The notes under the pieces are model-generated. The model did not search any database. It was given only the letters and a program-made list of their open reading frames with translations, and was not told where the DNA came from. Position numbers and translations under genes: made by a program. Positions 1-12,197 of a DNA stretch of 64,000 bases are shown one piece after another; position 1 is the first letter of the stretch; each line of letters begins with the position of its first letter. The stretch is from NCBI GenBank assembly GCA_040954595.2, contig CM082579.2, positions 620,001 to 684,000 on the forward strand. Direction: 5' to 3'. The stretch comes from Balanoglossus misakiensis (taxonomy: Eukaryota > Hemichordata).

Positions 1-421
1 GATTTCCATGGATTTGCAACGTTCCCCAGAGTAAATTTCCATGGATGAACCTTCTTCATTTTGAACATTTCAATTAGAACATTTTTTTCAAAATATCTGT
101 TGATCATGAAGTTATTAACATGTCTGTTCATGTTATTGGTGTATTGAAATTTTCTAATCTTTTCATATACATCTCTAACGAACTTCTTGGCATGTGGCAT
201 TGATAAATGACCTTTTCTGTGACCTTGTTCTCAATCTAGAAGTCCAATCTTTGCACACACTTGACCCAAACCTAGTTTAACCCAAACCAAGTTGAATGCC
301 AGCATATCCTGTGGTCATGTAAAGGACATGCCTGAATTCATTTTGAGAGTAAAATTGGGGTTCATATTCATATGATTCCATGTGTAACATCTGAATCATG
401 CTTTCTATTTTATTTTCTAAG

Positions 422-3400
422 GTGGATGCTCGTGACCAGGAAATTGACCGACTCAACAGGCAACTTGAAGGAGGCAGACCTTATGATGTAGTCTCTGCAG
501 ATTCGAAAAACAAAAGCAATGAACGTCTTATTTCACACCTGAATACACAGGTAAGATAACATCACTGGTTTTTCCCGGAAACACCTTTTGATCATCTTGA
601 ACGTCATTGATGCAGTGTTCTCTCGTAGTCCAATATCTATGTCACTAAATATCCGCATCAAGTATTTCCATCACACAATGTTTCTGTTGCCTGGTAACCT
701 CTCTAAAAATGTAATTATTCAGTGCTTTCACCATGGCAGTGCATTTGATTAATTAAAATTTACTGCATTGAATGCACTTAGTAAACAGTATTTTAGTGAC
801 ATGTTTGACACTCCTAATAGCAGTTAATTATGTATGTTCCACATTGATATTTTAGAAAGTTCAAAGTAATATGTCCTTCAGTGAAACTCCTATTATTTGT
901 TTGCATGTGCCTGTAGATTGACTTCCTGCAACAAGCCAACCGTGACTTAGAAAGACGATTAAAAGACTCCATTCAAGAGAAACATGATGCAACAAGTAAA
1001 GCCAGAGACCTCACCATCAAGAACCAAGAACTATTGAGTGAAATCAAAGATATTGACAGACTGGCTAAACAGCTCCAAAGTGACAAAGATGTTGCCATCA
1101 CAGCAGCTGATCGAGATGTTGTTGAAGCTCAGAAAGAACTCAGGTCATCTTCTCGTGAGATTGGAAATCTGGAATTGGAGTTAGAACAGCTGAAGGCAGT
1201 AAGTAGGATTGTGATAATTTGCTATATAAAGGATTTGGACAGCAGAACTCTCTATATTCATTCACCGTTGTATGTATTAGGGCATTGCCTCTGTACCCTG
1301 TCGTTTGTCTATCAGCTTGGAAGCATATTAGGTATTGGCCACTTCAGTTTTATGACTAGCTACTCGGGTATCTACAATAAATCTGGATATATTTAGGTCA
1401 TATTGACCAAAGTCTTCTGTGGTCACCTTGCTGGCTTGAGTGTCGACACACCTATTACATTCAGTGCATTTGGTCAAGCTTTGCACCTTCAGAGAAAAAT
1501 TGAAGACAGGATAGTTGGGGTGGGGGTTGTAAATGAAATGCCATTGCACACCAATGACGAGTCTGCTCACAGGAAAGTTTTGACTTCGTTGCTCAGAGTA
1601 CAGACACACCCACTTTTTATTCAATGCCCTGGACTGGCATAGGGTCTTACTAGTAGAGAGGGTCAAATTCAGTGCACTGGACACTAGTAGGATTGTGTTT
1701 GGCTTTGCAGAACATCCTAGATACTAGTGGAAGGTGTGTTGAAGGAAAGACATTCACCTTGGTGTTTGTAGAACTGATGACACACCCATCATAATTTGTG
1801 CATTGGACACAAATCAAAAGTTTGGCCTCGTAGAATACTGCTTGACACCAATGGAGGGTCTGCTTTCTGAAAGTCATTGAAGTAGAACAGTAGGCTCTGA
1901 GTGCACGCCATGAATGAAATAACAAGAGATCACAAATACAATACCATTGTAGTCAAGCCTTGGAACTCTGCCAATATCAACAACATTCAAATACCAGCAG
2001 ACTTCTAGGTTTTTGTTGTTTGACTGGTCAGGGCAGAATTGTCAAAGGCCATTTAAATCTGCTAAGGTAAACTGGATGTTTACAGAATGACTGATTGTAA
2101 TCAACAAAGCCACGTACAAATAATTCCAATAGAAATTCTTGTGTCCTAAAAATCTACTTGTAGAACAACATACAGCAAGTATTAACATTTCAAGCATTGC
2201 TACTACATTTGTGTCGCGTGCATGTTCCTGAATCTGTGGTCAAAATCACATTATGAATAACACAAAATTATTTTGTTTGGAAATTATTTTCAGGAACGTA
2301 AGAATATACAATTGGACAAAGAGACTCTGTCTTCACAGCTGTCTATCAAGGAACAAGATGTATTCCAACTGAAAGAATTGCTTGATAGAGTTCAAGACGA
2401 TAAGAAAAGACTCAGTGATAAAGTTAATAAACTTGTTTCAAATGGTAAGTTTGAATCAAATTGTAGAGTCAATTCTTCCATTAATTTCTGTGAAGTGAGT
2501 TGTGGAGGTTATACCTTGTATTTTGATAAACACTGAGTGATAAATCATAAAATTATTTTTTTCCAGAGAGAGAATTGGTGCTAGAACTTGAACGCTTGCG
2601 AGTGTCTCCAACCAAGCGATGCAAGTCTCCTTCAAGAGTTGACAGCGTGATGAGAAAACTGGAAGATGAAAGAGATTACTTTAAAGGAGAAGTTGAAGTC
2701 TTGCAGAAGATCTTGAAGGACAGAAGTCTGTCTTCCTCTAGGGGTAGGAGTCCCAAGAAAGGAACTCCCACAAAACGATCTACCTCAAGCAGTCCCAGCA
2801 GAGCAAAATCTCCATCAAGGAAGGTAAGTTCTAGTAGGAAACATTAACCCTTTTACATCCATGGTTTGGTCCAACTCCGTTGTGTTCAAGAGCATTACTT
2901 GACTTTTATACAGGGAAAGAGGGTGAAAGGGTTAGAACAGCAATAGAAAAAGCAAGAACAGTTTACATGAGATTTTAACATGAAGAAATTGTTTTTGCAG
3001 AGTTCAGCACACTATGAAACCATCATGCGAGTTCTTGAAGACGAGAGAGATTTCTACAAGAGAGAGTATGAGATGTTGAGAGCTCTGAGATTGAGATCAA
3101 GTAGTCCGACCAGAGGTTCACCTCCAACAAGAGACAAGGTAGGATCAAAATCACTCCACAAACTAGATGATTGAAGATTTTATAGTCATCACATCAGGCA
3201 CATGTCACTTCTCCATGATAAGCACTGGTAATATGCCTTCAGCCTATCTTTGGACTTCTTGTACTGCTCTATGTGTTGTGACTCATATGACATCATTTAT
3301 TTTCAAAACCAGAACCGAGAGGATGATACTGAAATATTCCGTTTGAAACGAGAACGTGATGAACTGCAGGCTCTCCTTGATAAGTTTGAGAGACACATGG

Positions 3401-6400
3401 CAGAGGTGAGAGGTCACACATCTCCTGTAGATAATCTCTGATTTGCCAACATGAAACTTTCATGAGACAATCATGTACGTCAGTGAATAACCTCGAGTTT
3501 TTGATGCTATCTTTTCACTGGTTTGGATAGACCAATAGTAGTTGATGCATGCTGTCTTGTTTCCTATCCCATAATTCCCTGTAGATCCAAAGCAATGTGA
3601 AAGTGCTGACTGCAGAACGTGATAAGGTCAACTTGCTTTACGAACAGGTAAAATCAATTGTATTTTGACAGCTAGAGCACGATTTCCCAACATCCATAGT
3701 TACTTTTGCATGTTTCACTCCCTGACAACAAATTCTCAATGACTCTGGATAACCTACCTTGTTTGACAGGCTAATGGTGAACTACAGCGACTGCGACGTG
3801 ATGTGGTACGATCACCGAAGTCACCACGTGCTTCCTTGGCTGCTCAATCTATTCTCAGAAGAGTCGAACATGAAAGAGATGAAACTTTGGCAGATCTGAG
3901 GAGAATGACAACTGAAAGGGATAGCCTCAGAGAGAGACTGAAGGTGAATATCTGTGTTAATCATTGTCGATAATACGATAACTGAATGATATGAGGTCTT
4001 TGTGTTTGCAACTAACAAATCCGTTTTCCTACCTTCTCAGATTTCAACAGAGACGCAGCTTAGTGACAGGGCAAGGCTTGAACAGAGAATAGAAGATCTT
4101 GAAAAGGCTCTCTATTCAGTGAGTATCAATGTTTCATCCTTTCATATTGTATCAAGCTCAACTGTGTGATGTTAATGTTCATTCATTCATTCATTCATTC
4201 ATTCATTCATTCATTCATTCATTCATTCATTCATTCATTCATTCATTCATTCATTCATTCATTCATCTGATATATTTTTCATTAAATGCGTTCTCCGCAG
4301 AGTGATGAAGAACGTAGTGACCTTCTTAGCCGAGTGACAAGTCTGAGAGAAATGATTTCCACTTTGGAAGACCAGATCAAGAGTCAACATCTGAAAATCT
4401 CAGAGTCTCAAGAAGACTCGGCTCAACAAAGAGCTACATCAACACAGATGAGATTATTGGCAGAACAAGCTGAGAGATCGCTGGAAGATCATCAGAGACG
4501 ACTCAACAAGAAATCAGGCGAATTACAAGCGTCAGAAGATCTAACAAGGAGACTGGAAGAAAGACTAAGTAAGGAAGATGAAGCTTGTTTATTCAGTGAT
4601 ATATAGTATCTGGATCACAGATTGGAATACTCCTTTCTGTAGCTGTCAACTGGCTCATATTGAGAGGGCTTCACTGTCCTTTGAAAATCAAGGTCCAGTG
4701 TGTCTTCATGCAGTGTAAGCTGAAGAATGTAAAAATGGAAATATCTTGAGAAATTGGAAGGCCTATGTGACCATTGCAAGATTTCCATTGTAATCATTAG
4801 GCTGTGTAAAGCTATAGGGCTGATACAATAGCATATGCACGCTTCTTCAAATCAATTAAAAGTAAGTAGGTACCGTACAATGGCTAACTGTCTGAAACAT
4901 CTTCCTGTGTTACAGCTGATGTGACGGCTTCCAACTCGATTCAAAGAGATGAAATAATACAACTGAGAGGAACCATTGCATCCCTGGACAGCGAGAAAGA
5001 CTCTCTGCAAATGACAGTAGATGAGAAGACAGAGAGGATTGTGTCTTTAGAAACTGATCTGGCAGATCGAGAAGCAATCATCAGCGAATTAAGAACCACT
5101 GTCACTGACCTTGAGGTCAAATTAGAGTAAGTATAATGTTGGCTAATTTTCTGTTCTCTGTCGCACTTTATTGCAATGGCGGTATTACATGACACTTTAA
5201 AATCTCAATATGTAATCTTGATGTGTTCTTTGTTTCTGTGCAGTCAAATGAATGAGGAAGCCAAACAGAGAGAAAGGGAGATTAGAAGTTTGCGTCGACA
5301 AGTTGATAATATCCATGAAGAGTTGACAGAGACTGGACGAGGAAGGGAGATTGCTTTGAGGGATAATCGTAGACTTCAAGATGATCTGTCTACTATGACA
5401 AGAGAAAATCAGGTGAGAAATAAATGCTGTCAATCACAGGATAAGTTGCTGGCTGTAGTGTGTGTGAATCTGATTGAGTCTTTTACACATGAGTATTAAT
5501 GACCTGACCTGACCTGCATCTGATTTTTCTGTTCAGGCTTTGAATGCCGACCTTGATGATACCATCAGAGAACGGGAGCATTTGAAAATTCAAGTTCAAG
5601 ATTATATTGGTGAAGTGTCAAGAATCGAACAACTTCTGGCAGCCAAGGTAGGAACACATAAATTAGTGTGGCTACAGTCTGTTATAAGATGTTGATCATT
5701 ATTGTTGACTTTGATCCAGACATATCCCTTTCAACATTCTCATGATTGATTGATATTAATACCATTTGTCTATGCTCCTGTTTAAATTCAGGAACAAGAA
5801 AACCGGGACCTGTTGGAGAATTATCGCCAAGCCTCCACTGAAGCTGAGAGGTGGGAAACAGAAGCCACTCAGAGAGAAGGTGAAACATCAACCGCTAGAA
5901 TTGAACTGATGACAAAGGACTCTGAAAGTCGACGAATGCGAGAAAAAATCAACCAACTTGATGCCGAGATTCAACAGGTATTATTTTTATGCCTGCTGAG
6001 CATCTTCTGATATTTATACTTTCAGAATATTTTCACAGTGTTTGGAGAAACTTGAAGATTAACTGGTTGTATTTTCATTTTTCACTAACAGCACTTGGCA
6101 GCACAGCAAGCCTATGAAATGCAGGTGTCCTCTCTGACCCAGTCTCTGTCCACCATGGAAGAAAACCTTCGCCAATCTCAAGAAGAGAAAGAAGCCATTT
6201 TGTTAGACTTGGCATCTGTTCGAGAACTATGTGTCAAGTTGGAGTCTACCAAAGAGTCATTATCCAGACAGCTAACAGCTAAGAATATTGATACTGATCA
6301 GGTAAGGCTGATAAAATTATAACAACCGTTTTGCTTTAATATGCTAGAAATTCAAGAAATATGAGCAGATGTCCCTAATTGTTTTTTTTTGCAAATACAA

Positions 6401-9400
6401 ACTACAAATATTTTTGTCCTTCAGCTATATGGAGAATCTGATAATTTGAGACGTGAATTGGATAGTTTACGCAGCCAGGTTGAAAGCGAGAGGGCATCTT
6501 CACGTAACTTGGAAGGACTTCTGTCCAATAACCGAGAAAAGGAATTTCAAACTCAGCTGGAAAATCAAGAACAGAGATCAGAAATACAGCTGTTGAGAGA
6601 CAAGTTGTCTTTGGCTGATAGTAAAGTGTGAGTATTGCGGTTACTTTCTAGTTTCATTTGAATGTAGCATTACAGATTGCTGTCTCATCTGCTGTTTCAA
6701 GACATCTGCATGAGACAAAGCTTAGGAGCAGTGTGCATACTAGTATCTGTTATCTGTTATATGGATCAGGCTCTGCTATTGGTCAATCCTGCCAGTAGAT
6801 TTGCATATAAAGTAGTCTGAGTTGAGATAGTCAAGCAGATGATAAGCCTGATGGATTTCAAGTACATGTAATGACATGCCTGTATATCAAAGACAAATAA
6901 ATTTATGTAATGCTAAGAAGGTTCACAACCAATAAAGTTTGAAAAAGACTTGCATCGTCCACCCCTATGTCCTTTAGTTTTGAAAACAATTGGGTTTTAC
7001 CAAATGTTGATGAAAGGATAATAAATACATACCTCTGAATTCACAGGCAAAGTCAAAGCCGAGAAGTGGCCAGTATGAGAACTCGTACTGCTCAACTTGA
7101 AACAGAACTTGAAAGAATCCGAAGACAGCTGACCAGTGAAAGATTTGAAAAGTAAGTTTGGTACCTCTTGCTCTGAGAGTGTGTTTTAGCCATAATCTCT
7201 TCAACCAATGGACATGCTCTCATAATTATTTTATTCAGTATTCAAAAATGTTGCTGGTTATCAATTATTTTCTAGGGAGAGAATATCCCAGGAGTTGCGT
7301 CGAGCTGGGTTGACACCGCCAGCAGACATTTCTGGAAGATTATCAAGGGCTTCCCTGAGATCCAGCAGTCCAGACAGATCATACCGTTCTCCGGATACAT
7401 CTTTGCACCGTTCCCCGGACAAATACAGGACATCATCACCAGAGAGGAGTAGGGCCATTTCTCCACGTTTTAAACAATCAAACGTGTCCTTGGAAGGACA
7501 GCTTGATCTTGATGATGTCATTCACTCTGCGCGTCAAAATTTGTCCCTGAGCGGGGTGAGTCTGTGATTTCTAATCATGGAACCTCTTTTTGAGAAGACT
7601 TTGAACTTTACTCTAAATTGCTTGAAGGCCAGATTCCTTGTTATCCAAATACATATGCATGAAGTCACCCACACATAGATTCAGACCAACATCCTTGTCA
7701 GACAGACAGACAGACTTACATATGAAAAAATACAGAATCATACACTGAACAAACACATAAAGCAAGGCATACACATGATACATGTATCACATCACATCAC
7801 TACATACCCTGGTACAATACATCAACAAAATTGACCATACCAGGTCAGTTTCCTATGGCAATGTTCAAATCTTGTCATCAAAATCATCTTTTTTTCAGAT
7901 CTTTGTCTTCCTTGTGTATCTGTTCTTTTCAGCTTTTGATCAAGTAGAAGCTGATCATAAACTGATGTTTATATGTCACCATACATATTCCTTTGTCATG
8001 TTTTCCCTCATACTGTTTACATGTACAAGTCAAATCAGCAACAAGAGTAGTTCAGGATCTCTTACCAACCTACTGATTAGACCCATGCGTTATCAATGCA
8101 GCACCTTTCTCAAAAGCCTCATAGTATAGTTGCTAGCTTGCTTTGCACATTTTATTTTGTGTACATACTAACGACTTCACCTGCTTGCACTCAAAAACGC
8201 ATATTGCTTTTGTAGAGCAGAGTTCCCCAGCATATGGCTATTTTGAAAGGTTTCTTAAAAAAAATACTCAAACACTTATGGTCAGATTGCACTTTGAAAA
8301 ACTGCTAGTTTGTGTTGACCTTTGACGAAAATGACATCAGAGAGATCAGCTGATCATCCATGGATTACACTAAGTATTTTATTTTATTTTATTCAATTAT
8401 TGCAATTTTGTTTTGCGCTGATAAAATTTCAGTTTGTCTTGATTAACTTTTATATTGTGTGCTCACATTCACATCACCAAGATAAGCATGTTAAACTAAC
8501 ACCATTCTGCTTAATTAACTAGCCAATAACTAACTAACTAACTACTAACCAACTTACTAACTAATATGTTTTGCATGCCAACCATAGAATACCTCACCTG
8601 TATACTTTAATGATCGTGGACATTCAAATGAATAATTATACCAGCCTGAGTGTTTTCTCTGATTTCAGTATATCTAATCTAGACTTGGGGAAGAGATCCA
8701 TTTCAGGTTTATACCATCATTGTCACAATATGCATGTTACTAGAGAAATACATGTACCGTATATTCTCACAAATAAGCGCCACTTTTTAACCATTTCAAA
8801 TTTTGGTGGCGCCTAAACAAAGGCAGAAATGAGTCTTTCAAGAACCGGTGGCGCTTATTCATGGGTCGCCCTGTATATTGTACCCTGTTGATTCATATGC
8901 AAATGATTTGGGACGTTCCAATCTCTGTTCTCGTAAGGGGGTGTCCGCAGTGAATGAATGGCTGTTTCAAATTCATACGTAAAGTTTTAACATTTTCTAT
9001 TCAAATACAGTCAGTTCAATGTATTGTCTAATAAATATTCCAGAAATAAAAAGTTGTCAACGAAGTGAATACTACGAGCAGCATTACAGTATGCTGGCTG
9101 AACCATCAACAAAATCTACTGACGTATAGTGGTTTAGTCCAAGTGCGTCTTTGTCATGCTCCCACATGTGTAAGGTCAGGCGAGGTTTCGTGAATACTCA
9201 GGTTGCGTGAATATTCATGAGAAAATTAATACCGCAAACATTCACAACTTGAAACTAGTCCTATTATTTCAAAGCCCTGGCCATATGGTCAAACTTGGGT
9301 GGTAGTGCCGGTAACGTAAGCGGCTGCCGATCGATCGACAGGAAAAAGACGAGTGTCTAGACGCCCAGCACCTGTGTCTTTTGCAGTGAATAATAATTTA

Positions 9401-10370
9401 CATAAATTAGGAGGTTGACATGTGCCCGATTTCATCTTGTAAATAAATAGCACATCATCCCAAAGCATGCATTGTCTGCTCAGGTCAATTATTATTCACG
9501 CAGCAAGCCCCCGTTGATTTTGACAAGACCCCTAAACAGGTGTTATCTCGGTAGTACTTGCCATGATTCACATACGTCCACACACCTCAAAAAAAAAAAA
9601 AAAAAAATCCTGGCGCTTATTTTTAAGTAAAAAGTAGCAAAGTCAGGTATCAATGGCGCCTAATCAAGGGTGGCGCTTATTTGTGAGAATATACGGTAGT
9701 ATCATGTACTTCACTTAGACCATAAAACAATTTTGTGTCTAGTTGTACTCATGCATGACAGAGTAATGCATGTTCTGATGTCAGAATTTCATCAAACAAA
9801 TCAGAAATTTGTGTCATCGTGTGGTAATTTCCAAGTAAATAATGCATGTATATTAAGAATTAAGTTGTTGTGCATGTTACAGTGCTATTGCAACTTGCAG
9901 ATGTTTTGGTTGCTGTGTGTGCATGTACATAAATCTCAAGAGTTCATATGATTATGGATGTTTTGTTCTGAAAGCCTGGCTATGTCAGCAGGGTTTCTGT
10001 AAACTGACTTTTTGTTTGTTTTGTCCAACCAGGTTGACAAGTATGAGGACAACAGAGACTACGACAGAGAGAAACCAGGTCAGTTATGCTACGCTCATGC
10101 CGTCATGGTTACTGGTAGCATGTTTACTCCAACTTGTGTTGTCCGTTGGGAAATAGCGAACAAGTTTCTCATTCTGGCCGTTTGGTGGCTTCATGACAAT
10201 AATTCCAACCACTGACTGTTATAAGTGTGTCATTACCTGCTGTGATGAACACAGCCAAAGGTGGAGAGAATTATTAATGCAATAAATCTGTCAATTCCGT
10301 TGCTCTGAAAACCATTTATAGCATAAAGATTTTTTTTTCTTTTGCAGATAACTCCTACGCATCCATTTGA
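422..10370 (+). CDS. CEP135: CEP135 centriolar coiled-coil protein, 5' end outside window
   Basis: This encodes about 1058 C-terminal residues of a centriole-assembly coiled-coil protein that in other animals links cartwheel and microtubule walls. Twenty exons join in phase: 422-550, 917-1198, 2294-2444, 2567-2823, 3001-3138, 3313-3405, 3585-3647, 3770-3943, 4041-4118, 4301-4568, 4916-5126, 5244-5412, 5537-5647, 5792-5977, 6092-6301, 6425-6627, 7047-7151, 7276-7555, 10033-10078 and 10348-10370, ending in TGA. The first visible exon carries GGRPYDVVS followed by NERLISHLN, and the next begins IDFLQQANRDLE; these are hallmark CEP135 blocks. Almost everything else is charged heptad coiled coil. 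Ser-Pro/Arg-rich linkers (RGRSPKKGTPTKRS, SSSPDRSYRSPD) and repeated ERDYFK/ERDFYKREYE modules interrupt it. The paralogue TSGA10 shares these motifs but is much shorter (about 700 residues), so CEP135 is preferred. Roughly the first 100 or more residues lie upstream. The last two exons are small and weakly conserved, hence less certain. Confidence 0.9.
2848..2931 (+). mobile_element. 84-bp TTAA-type MITE, copy A
   Basis: This copy starts with CCCTTTTAC, carries CCATGGTTTGGTCC and ends with GGTGAAAGGG. It is flanked by TTAA on the left and TTAG on the right, as expected for a slightly eroded TTAA target duplication. It lies in a CEP135 intron only about 20 bp downstream of the donor site of exon 2567-2823. 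It belongs to the same family as the copies at 31110, 38562 and 55980. Confidence 0.8.
4177..4266. repeat. (ATTC)n microsatellite, about 22 units
   Basis: This is a perfect tetranucleotide run in the 182-bp CEP135 intron between exons 4041-4118 and 4301-4568. It fills about half the intron and stops about 35 bp before the splice acceptor. Confidence 0.98.
7556..10032 (+). other. Large CEP135 intron
   Basis: This stretch separates exon 7276-7555 from the small exon 10033-10078. Apart from the 940-bp MITE it holds only AT-rich sequence, a short CAGA run near 7693-7712 and a CTAA-like simple stretch near 8520-8560. The open frames here show no recognisable protein and start or stop at random. 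Confidence 0.75.
8757..9696. mobile_element. 940-bp non-autonomous DNA transposon with TA target duplication
   Basis: The left end (8757-8783) and the right end (9670-9696) are perfect 27-bp inverted repeats that begin CCGTATATTCTCAC. Both ends are flanked by TA (8755-8756 and 9697-9698). Shorter subterminal motifs recur inside in both arms: TGGCGCCTAA near 8806 and 9653, and TGGCGCTTATT near 8850 and 9611. There is no transposase ORF, so it is a MITE moved by an element elsewhere. TA duplications fit Tc1/mariner or ISL2EU-like families; which one applies cannot be settled here. It sits in the 2.5-kb CEP135 intron 7556-10032. An A-run lies near 9590-9607. Confidence 0.88.
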
Positions 10371-10442
10371 ATGTGGATAATACAGCCAGCAGAAAATAAA
10401 ACGGTCACGGTTATGAATTCATGAGAAGATACCACTGAAATC

Positions 10443-10448
10443 AATAAA
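10443..10448 (+). terminator. CEP135 poly(A) signal candidate
   Basis: AATAAA occurs 73 bases after the CEP135 stop codon. A second AATAAA lies at 10630-10635, and either could define the transcript end. Confidence 0.5.
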
Positions 10449-12112
10449 ACTTCGTTTTTTTTTACTGCAAACTTTCCATTCTCTGTGTGTTTGCATAACC
10501 ATAGAATATTGGTGCTCATGTTATCAGAACATCCCAAACTGAAATATAAAAACTACTTCACTGTTAGTTTTCACAAATATGCAAAGTGTCTTTCAGCTCA
10601 TTAATCTTCACAAAGATTTGTAGAGTGCCAATAAATGAGAGCCCACATCAGTAATGTCAGGTGAGGTAATTTTGTACATTTTGTAAATTGCAAATTCTTT
10701 TCGTATAAATATATCCATGTTGTATGTTTGTATTTTTGTTACAAAGTTGACAAGAATCAGGTCGATAAGCCCTTCAGAATCCTTGCCACAAACAGTAGTA
10801 TATATGTTGTATAACTTTGTAAACTTCGTAGGCTAGTTTGAACTTTGTGTGTTTTTTACTGTGTTCTTTTCCAATACACATTATTTTTATACATTTTCAT
10901 AAAATTTCCTTTGCAGTTTCAAAAGTATTTCATTCAAGGCAAGTTATAAGTGCACTTGATCTCACCACAAATATTTTGCTCGACTTGAACTGAACACATA
11001 ATGTGTTTCATAGGCAGAGTCAACATTCTCTAGACCCATATTTAAAGGCAGCGTCATCCAGAGTCACGAGAGTTGTGTTAAGAGACAAGATCAGCCAAGG
11101 TCGTGAAATTCACTAAACATAGAGACAAGTTCAAGGTCAAATCCTGAACACAGCTATGAATTATTTTCTACTTGTAATATTCTGTCTTCTCGTAATGTTT
11201 TTAATCTTGTGTGTTTTTTTCTAAAAACATTGCAGGCATTTGTAATACTTTAAATAACAGTCACTCTACACTTTGGTATAAAGCTTGATGTACCGGTAAG
11301 TTCCAATAATAGTAAACAAAAAGCTGTATAATTGAAAAGAACATTTCTATTTTTGAAATCCTGAATCAGTGTCATATTCAAGTATTATTATTATATGTTA
11401 TTTTGTGAGAGTAAAATTTGAACGTTTTTTGTTATTGAATGTTGTGTAGGATAAAAAATTAAAAAATGCACAAAAGACATATCAGATTTTGATAATTCCT
11501 CAAATTTCTATTTTTATTAATGTTTAATTAATCAAGATAAAATAAAATGAAAGAATTGTTTAATTTCAAGTCTGGCCGTTTAATTTTTTATGAAGCAAAC
11601 TTCATTTAAGCTTTAATTATCTTAACTGACAATCACATTCAGATCAATTGCACCATACAACTTCAAAGAGACACTACACTGAAAAATTCTTTTTCACTAA
11701 AATTTATTTTACACATTCAACGAATAATATTTATATTTGTACAATGTCTAGAGTGAACTTGAAATATGCTAATAACATACTTAATGAAGTTAGGAGTCTG
11801 GCTAAGATTTTAGAGTTCACAGAAAATTCCAAGAAGAGTATCACATTGAGCTGTGGATGAATGAAGGCAGGGGCTCACTCTAGCATACCAGTGTCAATAA
11901 CAATCATATCTAAACTTTACAATGATTCACATATTTTGGTTCTCATTGCCTAGTTCATATGCAGCTATCATTCATAATCACTTCAATCTAAGGTCTCTTC
12001 TCTGAGACGACAGCCTCTATAAATTTGTGTTGCTACAACTTCCTATTCGAAAGATTTCAAATATTTAAAGATTTGGCAAATTTAGGCAGAACTGCTGTGG
12101 TACAAGCTTCAC

Positions 12113-12118
12113 TTTATT
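12113..12118 (-). terminator. Ankyrin-gene poly(A) signal
   Basis: AATAAA on the minus strand (TTTATT on plus) lies 80 bases past the TGA stop of the ankyrin-repeat gene. Confidence 0.6.
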
Positions 12119-12197
12119 TTGCAGTTGTGTGCATTGCACATTATCTGCAACCATTGTCCTGTAGTTGTCATCCTGTGATCTTGTAAGTCATGCAATG

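Larger units (their letters stand above)
10371..12197. other. CEP135 / ankyrin-gene convergent intergenic region
   Basis: This AT-rich stretch lies between two convergent genes. It should hold the CEP135 3' UTR and the short 3' UTR of the ankyrin gene. I see no further gene, repeat or RNA structure. Confidence 0.7.

Noticed and set aside
422-10370. Calling the first gene TSGA10
   Set aside because: TSGA10 shares motifs, but the 1058 residues visible here already exceed its length; CEP135 fits.
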